Shown in pieces: positions 40,577 through 50,491 of a DNA stretch of 64,000 nt. The position numbers and the translations under genes were made by a program. The stretch covers positions 2,169,272 to 2,233,271 of the forward strand of contig NZ_LT732535.1 of assembly GCF_900156915.1 (NCBI RefSeq), in the 5' to 3' direction. Below the pieces are notes generated by a model. That model saw only the letters and a list, made by a program, of their open reading frames with translations. It did not search any database and was not told the DNA's origin. The stretch comes from Sediminibacillus massiliensis. GTDB taxonomy: Bacteria > Bacillota > Bacilli > Bacillales > Amphibacillaceae. Numbering within the stretch: position 1 is the stretch's first letter; every line of letters starts with the position of its first letter.

Positions 40577-42253
40577 TTAAAATTTCACATTTAATCCAAA
40601 AGCAATGTCTGATAAATCAACAAAAGCATAATCTGTTTTATACAATCTTACTTTTAAAGGTTGATTTGATATGACAACAGGAACATTAACGATTTCTGTT
40701 AGGGATTGTCTACTATATACTACAACAGATGGGTTATTAGCAAATATTCCAGTAGCCTTAAAAGTTATTTCTCCTGTTTTTTTATTAAAAGTAGGAGCTT
40801 CTGTTCCCAATAAATAAGACCAACTAACAACCTTGCCATTTGAACTTGCCACTATATCTGTTCCATTGTATTGAATAACAAGGTTGAATTCTTGGCCTCT
40901 TTCATTATGTGCTGCTTTATTTACTTTAGGGAACATTCTTAAACTAGTTTCTTTAAATGTCCCATTTTTTTTATGAAATCCATTTCTATACAAAAAATGA
41001 TCAATTTCAATATTATAGCAAGTGGAATCAAAATCAAAGTCAAGTGGCAGAGTAACGTTACTGTATTGAGTAAAGTTAGTATCTTTGGCAGATAATACTT
41101 TTCCTTCTTCTACCAAACCATATATACCATCTATTTTAATATTCCTGCTATGTTCTCCCTTAATTAGAGTTTGAGCATAATGACGTACTCCAATTGAATT
41201 AATTGTAATATTACTGCAATTATTTAATCTGGCAAGCAATCCTTCTACATTTTCTAAGTAAGGATTTTCAATCATGGCACTATTAACATGCTCAAAATCT
41301 ACTAACTTGAAATCTTTACAAAGATGCATCCCTTTTCCAGCTACTAGTATATCTTTTACCTTAAATGACTCTCCTTTTCTTGCTTTCACACCATATTCAC
41401 ATGTTCTTGCCATGTCATATCCTGTCAGATTTTCAAAAGTTGAAACGTCTCCTCGCTGTATCTCAAGCCATCCCGTTCCCATATGTCTAAAATGTAACCT
41501 TCTATATACAGATTGATCACAGTAGTTATCGGTACTATTAACAAAGTCGGGTTGCTCTACACCTTTGGCTAATTTCCAAAAAAGACAATTCTCTAAAGTA
41601 ATACTTGTCCGATACATTTTTATGGCTGATATAGCCCTTGTTGACGCAGAAATTTTGGGATAAGTGGCATCATTTGTTCCTGTGCCATAAAAAGCTATTC
41701 CAGAAATTTTAAGATTGCGATACACTGATGGTTTTGGTAATACAATTTCTTGTAATTGAGTATGATTGGTAACAAATATACTCCCTTTATTTTTCTTTAT
41801 AAATCTAGCCACATGTTTAGACTTAGAATTAAATAAATCAGAAAACAAAGGCGTCAATCCCATAATTGTCAATGGAGAATAAATATCGTCCTCATCATAC
41901 TCATCCATATGAGTATATATAGAACCAACAATTTCATAATCATTAGGAGGGACAATTAAAGTCCCGCCACCATTGGTCATAATATATTTGATTGCTTCTT
42001 GAAAAGCCGGCGTCCAATCCCAGCCATTTGAAGTGGCTACCTTATAACTTTCATATTCCAGAATACTTACAAAGCCAGCAGTTCTTTTTTTAATTTTCAT
42101 TAATTTATCAACTGAGTCTTGTTCTTTCCCAAAAAAGGTTTCCCCCTCTGTTTCTTCAAAAATTGACAGGCTGTCCTCCTTCTTAAATGTGTAACCAAAA
42201 AAGAAAACTAATATCCAAAGTAATAAATTAGATAAAAAGTTTCTGCGCTTCAT
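40577..42253 (-). CDS. Secreted right-handed beta-helix (pectate-lyase-like) protein
   Basis: The 558-residue protein begins MKRRNFLSN followed by a hydrophobic stretch, a twin-arginine-like or Sec signal/anchor. From residue ~75 it has the entry motif of the pectate lyase 3 superfamily (GWDWTPAFQEAIKYIMTNGGGTLIVPPNDYEI), then repeated Ile/Asn-rich strands of a beta-helix (YRNLKISGIAFYGTG, CSNITINSIGV), and a C-terminal beta domain. Such proteins cut or bind polysaccharides; here it may trim or release the polymer made by the neighbouring genes. The ATG at 42253 is preferred because GAGAGG is eight bases upstream. Enzyme activity is not proven by the sequence. Confidence 0.7.
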   Translation of the reverse strand: MKRRNFLSNLLLWILVFFFGYTFKKEDSLSIFEETEGETFFGKEQDSVDKLMKIKKRTAGFVSILEYESYKVATSNGWDWTPAFQEAIKYIMTNGGGTLIVPPNDYEIVGSIYTHMDEYDEDDIYSPLTIMGLTPLFSDLFNSKSKHVARFIKKNKGSIFVTNHTQLQEIVLPKPSVYRNLKISGIAFYGTGTNDATYPKISASTRAISAIKMYRTSITLENCLFWKLAKGVEQPDFVNSTDNYCDQSVYRRLHFRHMGTGWLEIQRGDVSTFENLTGYDMARTCEYGVKARKGESFKVKDILVAGKGMHLCKDFKLVDFEHVNSAMIENPYLENVEGLLARLNNCSNITINSIGVRHYAQTLIKGEHSRNIKIDGIYGLVEEGKVLSAKDTNFTQYSNVTLPLDFDFDSTCYNIEIDHFLYRNGFHKKNGTFKETSLRMFPKVNKAAHNERGQEFNLVIQYNGTDIVASSNGKVVSWSYLLGTEAPTFNKKTGEITFKATGIFANNPSVVVYSRQSLTEIVNVPVVISNQPLKVRLYKTDYAFVDLSDIAFGLNVKF

Positions 42254-42494
42254 GAGCATCGCCTCTCTAAAACTATATTTGACGTACTTATATTAAGTAT
42301 TAGTTTATTGAGTACTATGAAGTACTTTTAGGAATATGGTTTCATAACCTCCATCACTATAAACCTTCCTCCTGTTTAAGAAGAAGCACATTGCCATATT
42401 TATATGTACTTCTTCTTATCTGCTAAATTATAAAATTAGTAAAATCAAGTGGACATTATTCAACGCTAAGAAGCATTTAATAAATAAAGTCCTA

Positions 42495-43208
42495 TTAGTG
42501 TATTTCATATACTATAGCTGCTCGAACCTCATAGAAATAGTAAGAGCCATCTCTGCTATTATCTTTCACATGCACAATAATCTCATACTTCCCTGGTATC
42601 TCAGGAGTCCAGCTTATGATTCCATTGCTTCCATACTCTTGCAAGAGAGATAATTCTCCCTGTTCATTCCGCACAAAAAATCGGTATTCCGGAGTGTTGC
42701 TCCCTGTTGAAGTAGCTGTTAGTTCAATAGGTGTTCCGGCTTTTTCTGGGCTTGGACTGCTTAAATCTAGTAATAGGGATTTTACTTTACCATTCACTTC
42801 AAAATTAGCTTCTGGTCCAGAATCATAGACACCTGAAGAGTTTTTCGCACTATCTTGTAAAAACCAGTGATCAATGGTCCATATACCTGCTTCATCACTG
42901 GATGTCACAGTGTACCTACCAATCCATAAGCCTGTTGAGATATCATACTCCATATTCATGAAAAGGTATCGATTATTTGATGGGTTTTCATATATTGCTT
43001 CCACATGGGTAACGGTAGATTTCGCATCAGTGACTTTCGCCTTTACTTCCACTGTGTCTCCTACATGTACTATTTTGGGTGTCACTTCTACTTCTTCAAG
43101 AAGAGGGCCCTCTCCGTCTGCTAAAATACTATCTGGAAATAACAGAAACAAGACACTTACCAAAGAAAAGATATAGATATGTATTTTTTTCAATTTTATT
43201 CTCTCCAT
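42495..43208 (-). CDS. Secreted Ig-like domain protein
   Basis: A 237-residue protein with a signal peptide (KKIHIYIFSLVSVLFLLFPDSILA, cut near residue 31) and two beta-sandwich modules. The first opens LEEVEVTPKIVHVGDTVEVKAKVTD; the second (ELTATSTGSNTPEYRFFV to KYEIIVHVKDNS) resembles triple-tyrosine/Ig-like modules. No catalytic motif. It could bind the exopolysaccharide or anchor the beta-helix protein. Its ATG lies five bases after an 11-bp hairpin whose arm contains the only ribosome-site-like GGGGT, so translation may be controlled. Confidence 0.65.
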   Translation of the reverse strand: MERIKLKKIHIYIFSLVSVLFLLFPDSILADGEGPLLEEVEVTPKIVHVGDTVEVKAKVTDAKSTVTHVEAIYENPSNNRYLFMNMEYDISTGLWIGRYTVTSSDEAGIWTIDHWFLQDSAKNSSGVYDSGPEANFEVNGKVKSLLLDLSSPSPEKAGTPIELTATSTGSNTPEYRFFVRNEQGELSLLQEYGSNGIISWTPEIPGKYEIIVHVKDNSRDGSYYFYEVRAAIVYEIH

Positions 43209-43212
43209 ATGT

Positions 43213-43247
43213 TAAATACCCCAACGTACTTAACGCTGGGGTATTTA
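43213..43247 (-). promoter_or_regulatory. 11-bp hairpin masking a ribosome site
   Basis: TAAATACCCCA and TGGGGTATTTA form a perfect 11-bp stem between manC and the Ig-like protein gene. It may act as a weak terminator after manC. Its 3' arm on the minus strand holds GGGGT, the only plausible Shine-Dalgarno of the next gene. Confidence 0.55.
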
Positions 43248-43269
43248 CTTATAATAAAAGTTATTTAAG

Positions 43270-44646
43270 TTAAACCTCAATTAGATCAATAATTTCTTCC
43301 CATTCCATAGCAAAGCGCAAAATATCTTCTTCAATTAATTCGCTTCCTGTTTGTACCTCAATGATTTCCATATCAGTAGTGGCTTTTATAGCATGTTTAG
43401 ATGCTAAAGGAATTTCGATTACATCCCCTGCACGAACATGAGTTAGCTGACCGTTAAGTACAAATACTCCTTCACCTTTTATAACTGTCCACACCTCACT
43501 CCGCTTATAGTGCATTTGATAGCTTAGGTTCTTTCCTGCACTAATACCAATACGTTTAGTTAATACCTCACTACCCTCTTTGTACTTAGTATACTCTAGT
43601 ACTCTATACCAGCCCCATCTACGTTCTTCATACATGGGCCGATCATTATCATTATTTATATACTCTTTAACTTTAGGGCTTGACTTTTTATCAGTAATCA
43701 ATATTCCATCAGGACTTGCAGCAATGACTGCATTCTCTATACCCAATAGAGTAATAGGGATGTCTAGTTCATTTACAATATGAGAATTCTTTACTTCTTT
43801 GTCAATGACACCTTTTCCCGTTACATTATAGGCAATTTCTTCAGTTAGTGTATTCCATGTCCCTAAATCTTTCCAATACCCATCATAAGATAAAGCTACA
43901 ATATGCTTTGCCTTTTCAACGATTTCATAATCGAAACTATTCTTTGGAAGACTATCATACTGATTTAACAATTCTTCATACTGAATAGGAAGGCCTTTTT
44001 CTACTAAAAGATTGATAATATATTCTAGTTTAAAAGCAAAAACTCCACAGTTCCATAAAGCATTATTTTTAATCAAAGTTTTTGCTTCCTGTTCTTCCGG
44101 CTTTTCTTTAAATGTATCTACTGTTATATATTCATTACTTTCAATATCATTTCGAGGAACAATATAACCATACTTTTCAGAAGGAAAAGTAGGTGTTACA
44201 CCTATTAATGCCAAGTCAGCATTTGAATTTACCAGCACCTTTTCTAAATCTTTAACCCTACTAAAAAAGCGGTCTTCAACGTATGGGTCAACTGGAAGCA
44301 TTCCCACTACTTCATTTAAACTACATCCTTGAATAGAATACAAGTAAACTGCAGCTAAAGCAATTGCCGGGAATGTATCACGTCTTTCAGGTTCTGTTAC
44401 AATCGATACCTCAGAACTTAACTGGCTATTTATCATTTCAACCTGCAACTTACTGGTTGCAATCACAGAATTATTAGCTAAATTATTTTTCTCTAGCTGT
44501 CGCCATACCCGTTGAACCATAGATTCTTTATTACCATCTTCATCACTTAAAACTTTCAAAAATTGTTTTGATCTAGAATCATTTGATAATGGCCAAAGAC
44601 GCTTACCTGAACCACCTGACAATAGAACTAACCTCAGTTTAATCAC
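43270..44646 (-). CDS. manC: Mannose-1-phosphate guanylyltransferase / mannose-6-phosphate isomerase
   Basis: A 458-residue bifunctional-type ManC. The N-terminal nucleotidyltransferase has LLSGGSGKRLWPLSNDSRSKQFL and WNCGVFAF; the C-terminal cupin has RWGWYRVLEY, LSYQMHYKRSEVWTVIKGEG and VIEIPLASKHAIK. It makes GDP-mannose from mannose-1-phosphate and may also isomerise mannose-6-phosphate. It starts at GTG with a poorly spaced AGGAAG. Its place in the cluster says that mannose or a GDP-mannose-derived sugar is in the polymer. Confidence 0.88.
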   Translation of the reverse strand: MIKLRLVLLSGGSGKRLWPLSNDSRSKQFLKVLSDEDGNKESMVQRVWRQLEKNNLANNSVIATSKLQVEMINSQLSSEVSIVTEPERRDTFPAIALAAVYLYSIQGCSLNEVVGMLPVDPYVEDRFFSRVKDLEKVLVNSNADLALIGVTPTFPSEKYGYIVPRNDIESNEYITVDTFKEKPEEQEAKTLIKNNALWNCGVFAFKLEYIINLLVEKGLPIQYEELLNQYDSLPKNSFDYEIVEKAKHIVALSYDGYWKDLGTWNTLTEEIAYNVTGKGVIDKEVKNSHIVNELDIPITLLGIENAVIAASPDGILITDKKSSPKVKEYINNDNDRPMYEERRWGWYRVLEYTKYKEGSEVLTKRIGISAGKNLSYQMHYKRSEVWTVIKGEGVFVLNGQLTHVRAGDVIEIPLASKHAIKATTDMEIIEVQTGSELIEEDILRFAMEWEEIIDLIEV

Positions 44647-44739
44647 TTCCTAGCTTATTATTCTTTAAAGAACCTTACTAAGATGCCCAAATTAAATAAT
44701 GTGGGCTTAGATAAAGTTTTTGTTTCTCGACAACTCGAC

Positions 44740-46239
44740 TTAACCTTTTTTGCTCTTTATCAGTTTAAAATCTTTCATAACATTTTTAAATATAAAGAAA
44801 CAGAGCGATAACTGTACAAGTAACATTACTACACTATACATTACATTATTTTCAAAGGTGTATAATAGATAGAAAAATAAAATAGTTATGCTGCATGATA
44901 ATAGGGTAATCATTAAGTAAGAGAAATTTTTGTTATTCTTAGTTCTTTTAACCTCTTTTACATTATTCTTTACTCCTATATAAAAAAGCATCGTAATCAG
45001 TGCCTCTGTTAGCAATGTTGCTATTATAACACCATATAAACCGTAATAATTCGCAAACAGAATTGTAGTAATAATATTGAATAAGGCACCTATACCTTGA
45101 TAATAGGCTTTCTTTGATACATGCTTTTCAGTTACAAGTAAACTTCCCATATTATTACTTAAAAGACGCAAAGGTATAGTTAAAGAAAGTAGCACCAGTA
45201 ACATGCTTGACAATGTATATTTATTACCAAACAAGAGAGGAACCGCATAAGTGGAAAGACCAGCAAGAAAGCTCATCATTATTATTCCAAGAAGAATAGA
45301 AATTCTGGAACCTAAGTTAAAAATAAAGCTTATTTTACTGTTATCCTTTCCAATCCATCTATGAACCTTAGGAATTAAGTATGATTGGTAAAAGGTAGTT
45401 GGGAATAAGTAAATTACATTCATAACCGAAAATGCTACATAATAAATACCGGAATCTATATCCCCAAGCACAGCATTCACAATATAAACATTTCCCTGAA
45501 AATATACCATATAGAATAGAGAAGCAGCTGAAAAGGGTATCATATAAATAAATGTTGATTTAATAGACTTATTGTTGAGTTGTAAAATTAACGCTTCATC
45601 TTTTTCTTTATGCCCTTTTAAATTGACTTCGAACTTCCACATTCTCCTTATTAGATAACAGTACACTAATGTTAAGAGAATAGAAGAAATTGCATAACCA
45701 ATTGCCACATGATATATTGATTTATCAAAAAGACAAACTACTACAACACTTAGAAATCTAAAAAGATGGAGAAGAGATTTTAATACTGCTAACTTACTAT
45801 ATTTTTCCTCTAATTGATATACCGCTTCAGCTATGTTAGAAAGTCCTCGGCTTATAATAATAGTGAAGAAGAGGATTGAAAAACTTTTAGTCATTTCGGA
45901 GATATCCGTTAAAAGTGTTATTATAAGACCAAGTATAATAGATACTATTATTGCAATTATATTAATATTGATGGTGGGCTTAACCCATCTTAGTGCTTGC
46001 CATCCTTCTTTCCCAAAATTTCTAAGCCAGTTCTGCCCAGCTCCTAATGCAGCGAAGGAACCTAGTATAGTTGTTAACGTTAAAGCAGTAGATAAAGCTC
46101 CATACTCCTTCACATCAAAAAAGCGGGCCATAATTAGTTGCGTAACAAAGCCCAAGAATACTGCAATTAATTGTGATATCCATAAAAAAGAAACATCTTT
46201 TACTGCACGATTATTTTTTCTTTTGTTCTTAATACTCAT
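44740..46239 (-). CDS. Wzx-type polysaccharide flippase
   Basis: The 499-residue membrane protein has about twelve to fourteen segments and the MATE/MVF-like layout of polysaccharide flippases (VSFLWISQLIAVFLGFVTQLIMARFFDVKEYGALSTAL, SLLVTEKHVSKKAYYQGIGALFNI). It would flip undecaprenyl-linked repeat units. The ATG at 46239 has GGAG ahead and leaves 13 bases to the pyruvyltransferase stop; the longer frame would overlap that gene. Confidence 0.85.
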   Translation of the reverse strand: MSIKNKRKNNRAVKDVSFLWISQLIAVFLGFVTQLIMARFFDVKEYGALSTALTLTTILGSFAALGAGQNWLRNFGKEGWQALRWVKPTININIIAIIVSIILGLIITLLTDISEMTKSFSILFFTIIISRGLSNIAEAVYQLEEKYSKLAVLKSLLHLFRFLSVVVVCLFDKSIYHVAIGYAISSILLTLVYCYLIRRMWKFEVNLKGHKEKDEALILQLNNKSIKSTFIYMIPFSAASLFYMVYFQGNVYIVNAVLGDIDSGIYYVAFSVMNVIYLFPTTFYQSYLIPKVHRWIGKDNSKISFIFNLGSRISILLGIIMMSFLAGLSTYAVPLLFGNKYTLSSMLLVLLSLTIPLRLLSNNMGSLLVTEKHVSKKAYYQGIGALFNIITTILFANYYGLYGVIIATLLTEALITMLFYIGVKNNVKEVKRTKNNKNFSYLMITLLSCSITILFFYLLYTFENNVMYSVVMLLVQLSLCFFIFKNVMKDFKLIKSKKG

Positions 46240-46252
46240 AAAATCTCCAGTC

Positions 46253-47263
46253 TTAAGCGTCTGCAAATACAGAATTTGAAAAAATTTCAATTTTTTCATT
46301 ATTAGCATTGTTAACGTAATACTCTATTTTAGGGGAATAATTATATACATAACATTTTCTTTTAAAATGTTTTGCTGCGACAGCAACATGTAGCCTGGAT
46401 GTCAAGATAACTTGACTTTTCTGTAACACCTTTAATTTTTCTTCATACAACTTACTCTCCATATAGTTGACCTGTACATCCTTGTAAGATTTTAATAAGG
46501 ATAGTAAATCTTGTCCAACTTTCTTGTCAAAATAGGAATCAGTATCGATGATAGTAATAGTTTTCAAATTATACTTTTCAAATAAACGAACAGATAGCTG
46601 AGCTACTTTTTTTAAATCATTACCTATTGTTGTTTGAGTGTATCTCTCTAAGTTTCTCCATGCAACAACTAATCCTGTTGCAGCACTTTCTTGGTTAAGA
46701 CCTGTATAGCTTGCGAGTAGACTATCTGCCGGATCTTCCACTAGTTCAATTTTATCCAAATTATTTTTTTTCCATGATTTTGCTAAATCATATGAATGTC
46801 TATCTCTAAATGATAAATATTCTGATGAATTTATTAAAAACTTTGTTTTTAGCATTCTGGATGTTCTTTTAAGGTTGCCGATACCTATACCGATATAAGC
46901 TATTTTTTTGCGGATAAGTTTCGCAAATGACATAAATTTAAAAAAGCCATCCCCATCTTCGTCAGTAAAACATGTTCCTCCACCAAAAATTATTAAAGAA
47001 CTTTTTTTAGTTGCTTTTTGGAATGTTTTAAACTTTTCTAACTTATTTTCTCCCCATTGGTGGACGTTCACACTATTATCTAGCCATGGAATTTCACCAA
47101 ATGCTATTACATTAACTTTTAGATTATACTGCTGAAAAGTATCAGTAATATTCTTTAACATTAAATCATCGCCAAAATTATTCCTTCCATAGTACCCTAT
47201 TAAAGTTACTTCTTTTGTTTGTTTTAAAATGGTATCTAATCTGTCAGTAATAATTTTTCTCAC
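46253..47263 (-). CDS. Polysaccharide pyruvyl transferase family protein
   Basis: A 336-residue protein with the family motifs LIGYYGRNNFGDDLML, IIFGGGTCF, IAYIGIGIG, LSFRDRHSYD and the late VILTSRLHVAVAA with conserved Arg and His. Members add pyruvate ketals from phosphoenolpyruvate to sugars of exopolysaccharides, giving negative charge. It starts at GTG and overlaps the wzy stop by 20 bases; the ribosome site is poor, so translation is probably coupled. Confidence 0.85.
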   Translation of the reverse strand: MRKIITDRLDTILKQTKEVTLIGYYGRNNFGDDLMLKNITDTFQQYNLKVNVIAFGEIPWLDNSVNVHQWGENKLEKFKTFQKATKKSSLIIFGGGTCFTDEDGDGFFKFMSFAKLIRKKIAYIGIGIGNLKRTSRMLKTKFLINSSEYLSFRDRHSYDLAKSWKKNNLDKIELVEDPADSLLASYTGLNQESAATGLVVAWRNLERYTQTTIGNDLKKVAQLSVRLFEKYNLKTITIIDTDSYFDKKVGQDLLSLLKSYKDVQVNYMESKLYEEKLKVLQKSQVILTSRLHVAVAAKHFKRKCYVYNYSPKIEYYVNNANNEKIEIFSNSVFADA

Positions 47264-48758
47264 TCCAATTATTTTTAAATTCCCAGTATATTTTTGAGGA
47301 TACTATACAATTAATAGCGAAAAAGATAAATGTTTGATTTTTATACCCAGACCATCCAGTAAAATTGTAAACACACAAAACTGCCATGAAAGATAACACA
47401 CATAATGCCATTATTGCATGTTTAAAATTCCCTTTAAATATAACCGTAATCATTTTAAAAATTACTGTCATTAATAGTAGTAAATAAGCCAGGAAAAATA
47501 ATATTCCACCCTCTACCAAATTAAGAAGGTAAAGATTATGAACAGGGTTGCTATATTCAAAACCCTCGCCTAATTTTGAAACTACATCAGTATAATTATT
47601 CAATCCTATTCCAAAGAAAATAGTTTTTAGATTATCGGTAAAAATATCTAAGCTCATTTGACTTAAATAACTTCTATAGTAGATTTGATATATAAAATCC
47701 GAATCTCCAAATCTATTATATAAAGAATCAAACGCGATGATGATACATGCTGTCAAAGCTATAAATCCAGTAGCAATCGTATAATAAAGCCTTTTAACAG
47801 GGTATCCATTTCTTTTTCTGATATAAAGACTACCTATTATGAGGATTAAAAAATTTGCTAGAAGCAAAACCATTGAAGTTCTAGCATTAGTTAAAATAAC
47901 CGTAGATAAACTTAGAAATATAGTAAATAAGATGATCATATTATTTGAATTAGATAAATTTAAATAAGAAGAAAAAATAAAAGTAAATACTAAAACTATA
48001 AATAATCCTAAGACACCTGGATGCTCTAAAGTACCACTCATTCCTCGCTCACTTATACTTACTAAACTAGTTGCTCTAAATGGCTCACTACTCTCTCCAA
48101 GAATTTCCAAACCCACTGCTCTTCCAGTAAATATTTGTATTACACCAATTAAAAATTGAAAAATGACAATAAACACTGCTGAAGAAATAAGAGACTTCCA
48201 TATCTTTTCTAAACTTAGTGTAGAAAATGAATAAAACAGCAGTAATATAAAGAAAAGTCTTAATAATGGATAAAAAGAAGCTAACTTGTTTTCACCTAAT
48301 AACAAAGAAACAAGACCAAATATACCCATTAGAGCAAATAAAATAAATTCTAATGTTATTTTAAACTCGTTGTTGGAACTGTGAAATTTTCTACTTAATA
48401 AAGAAGCTAAAAACCACACTATGATAATTACATAAAACTGATTTATCACAACAGCCGCTCTTAAGCCAGTAGGATGATTAGCAGAATAACCATATTCTCC
48501 TTGACTTATTAAGGGAACTTCAATGTTGAATGACAATGTCAAAAACAAAAGTAGACCTAATACAGGTATTAAGCCATAGTATATTACTATAATTGCTAAT
48601 AAAGTAGATAGTAAAGAAAATAGTACAAGGAATAATCCGAGATTATAACCGAACAAGTCAATTTGTTCCGAAACTACACTTACTATCCCAATTACTACAC
48701 TTATTATAAAAATCAAAAAAACTTTTGAAGTTTGTTTTAATACATCATTGCTGTACAT
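47244..48758 (-). CDS. Wzy-type O-antigen/exopolysaccharide polymerase
   Basis: A 504-residue membrane protein with about eleven to twelve segments. The large loop and the NARTSMVLLLANF and GIGLNNYTDV...GFEYSNPVHNLYLLNLVEGG motifs are typical of the Wzy_C/O-antigen ligase family. It links repeat units outside the membrane. AAGGAGG lies five bases before the chosen ATG (48758). Confidence 0.82.
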   Translation of the reverse strand: MYSNDVLKQTSKVFLIFIISVVIGIVSVVSEQIDLFGYNLGLFLVLFSLLSTLLAIIVIYYGLIPVLGLLLFLTLSFNIEVPLISQGEYGYSANHPTGLRAAVVINQFYVIIIVWFLASLLSRKFHSSNNEFKITLEFILFALMGIFGLVSLLLGENKLASFYPLLRLFFILLLFYSFSTLSLEKIWKSLISSAVFIVIFQFLIGVIQIFTGRAVGLEILGESSEPFRATSLVSISERGMSGTLEHPGVLGLFIVLVFTFIFSSYLNLSNSNNMIILFTIFLSLSTVILTNARTSMVLLLANFLILIIGSLYIRKRNGYPVKRLYYTIATGFIALTACIIIAFDSLYNRFGDSDFIYQIYYRSYLSQMSLDIFTDNLKTIFFGIGLNNYTDVVSKLGEGFEYSNPVHNLYLLNLVEGGILFFLAYLLLLMTVIFKMITVIFKGNFKHAIMALCVLSFMAVLCVYNFTGWSGYKNQTFIFFAINCIVSSKIYWEFKNNWSEKNYY

Positions 48759-48990
48759 CACTGCCTCCTTGAATCAGAGAATTAACATGAGTGAGGCTAA
48801 CTATTTCGAAGTTTTAGCTTTAGTATTTAAATAAAATATTTTTTATATTTTTTAAATGCACATCAAAATAGAAATGAATTTATAATGACTCTTTATAAGC
48901 TAATACAACAAACTCACTTATGCAGGATAATTTGTTCGTATTATAAAAAAGATTGATCCACTAAATTTAAAATGTAAGTCCCTATGTTAC

Positions 48991-49995
48991 TTAAATGGAA
49001 TCAATGATCTCTTTTATTCCCCTTGCCTTTTCTTTCCAGTTATCTTTCTTTTCTTTCTTAAATAACTTCATTTGTTCTTCTAACTCTTTTTTGTTAGCGA
49101 GACCTTCTTTTATTCCCTTTGCTATATCATTAGCATTGTTGTCCACAAATATGGTTCCTTTACTAAACAACTTTCTCAATGTATTAGTATTTGACAAAAC
49201 CATTGCTTTTTCATATCCAACACCTTCAACTGCCACACTCAACTGAATATAATCGTAAAGTGTTAAGCCTAACATCAAGTCAGCTTTAACAACTAAATCC
49301 TTATATTCTTCGTTGGAAACCCATCCTGTGAATTTAACATTACTAGGTATGTCATTTTCTGTTAAAGAATGTTTTCTTAACTTTTCACCACTAATATTTC
49401 CGGTTATAAGGATATCGGTGTCGGGGATTTGTTTAGCTGCATTTAATAATTCCTGTACAGGTTCATCATCTTTAAACGATGCTGGGAATAAAACTATTTC
49501 TCTGTCCGTATCTAGAATTACTCTTTCATTATTTAAATCTGGATCAGGCAAATTATCTTCTAATATAAAAATTTTAGATTCATCTAATATCTTCATTGAG
49601 AGCACTTGCTGATAGATATCTTCATTATGCACAATTATTAAATTTGAACACTTATTTATTATTTTTTTTGCAAATGGGAAATTAAGCCAAGGATCTCTAA
49701 ATTGCCCATTGTGACAATCAGATACCACCACAGTATTAGGATAGAATAATTTATAAATGTAAACTGCAAAAAGTATAACAGAAGGAGGTATTTGTACCCA
49801 AACTGTATGTGGCTTATGACGAAATAATATCTGAATAGTTTTAGAGAGCTTTATTAAGTAATCAATAAGTATCAATTTTTTTTTCTTTATTCCAGACATT
49901 ATATAAAAAGGTTTGTAATCAAAGTCTTGTTCCATAGAATTTACTCTAGCTTGAGACTGATGCCATATTAAAAAAATATTTTTTACTTTACTCAT
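48991..49995 (-). CDS. Glycosyltransferase, GT-B fold
   Basis: The 334-residue protein has a GT-B layout: an N-terminal half with TVVVSDCHNGQFRDPWLNFPF and SNLIIVHNEDI, and a GT4-like C-terminal half with ILITGNISGEKLRK, VKFTGWVSNEEYKDLVVKADLMLGLTL and AVEGVGYEKAMVLSNT. It would add one sugar of the repeat unit. AAGGGGAA precedes the ATG; acceptor and donor cannot be told. Confidence 0.8.
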   Translation of the reverse strand: MSKVKNIFLIWHQSQARVNSMEQDFDYKPFYIMSGIKKKKLILIDYLIKLSKTIQILFRHKPHTVWVQIPPSVILFAVYIYKLFYPNTVVVSDCHNGQFRDPWLNFPFAKKIINKCSNLIIVHNEDIYQQVLSMKILDESKIFILEDNLPDPDLNNERVILDTDREIVLFPASFKDDEPVQELLNAAKQIPDTDILITGNISGEKLRKHSLTENDIPSNVKFTGWVSNEEYKDLVVKADLMLGLTLYDYIQLSVAVEGVGYEKAMVLSNTNTLRKLFSKGTIFVDNNANDIAKGIKEGLANKKELEEQMKLFKKEKKDNWKEKARGIKEIIDSI

Positions 49996-50005
49996 TATAT
50001 TCCCC

Positions 50006-50491
50006 TTAAAAAATACTACTAATATATTTGTTTATGTCTTCAGAAATATTTACACCATTATCAAATTCATAACTGACATTGGGATTCTCTCTTACTCGTT
50101 GAATCGCTGTTGTTAAGTCATCAATGTTATACACAGGTTCTATTAACATTTTTTCTTCAAAGAGATTTGCAATTTCAATTTGATGATCATCAACATGTTC
50201 TTTAAACTTTTTTTGTCTAGGAACTACGATTGGCTTCTTACTATTTTTAACACTACTAATTATAGAACCCGTTCCTCCATGAGTTATTATAACTTTACTC
50301 TCAAGTATATATCTGTTCATTTCTTCTGGTGTAATATAACTATGCAGTTTTATATTTTTAACATTGTAGTTGAATTCACCAACTTGAGCTACAATATTTT
50401 CTTTTAATATTCCATTATCCACTAAGTTATCTAGCGTATTAATTAATCTATCAAACCGAAACTTTTGTGTTCCTAAAGTTACAAAGATCAA
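50006..50491 (-). CDS. PssE/Alg13-like glycosyltransferase subunit
   Basis: A 161-residue protein with the Alg13-like MIFVTLGTQKFRFDRLI start, VIITHGGTGSI and PIVVPRQKKFKEHVDDHQ motifs; this is the nucleotide-sugar-binding C-terminal half of a GT28 enzyme. It starts at TTG and overlaps the pssD stop by four bases. It forms a two-protein enzyme with the PssD-like product. Typical partners transfer glucuronic acid or glucose as the second sugar. Confidence 0.88.
   Translation of the reverse strand: MIFVTLGTQKFRFDRLINTLDNLVDNGILKENIVAQVGEFNYNVKNIKLHSYITPEEMNRYILESKVIITHGGTGSIISSVKNSKKPIVVPRQKKFKEHVDDHQIEIANLFEEKMLIEPVYNIDDLTTAIQRVRENPNVSYEFDNGVNISEDINKYISSIF

Noticed and set aside
41274-41516. 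80-codon plus-strand frame inside the beta-helix gene
   Set aside because: Antisense shadow without a ribosome site.
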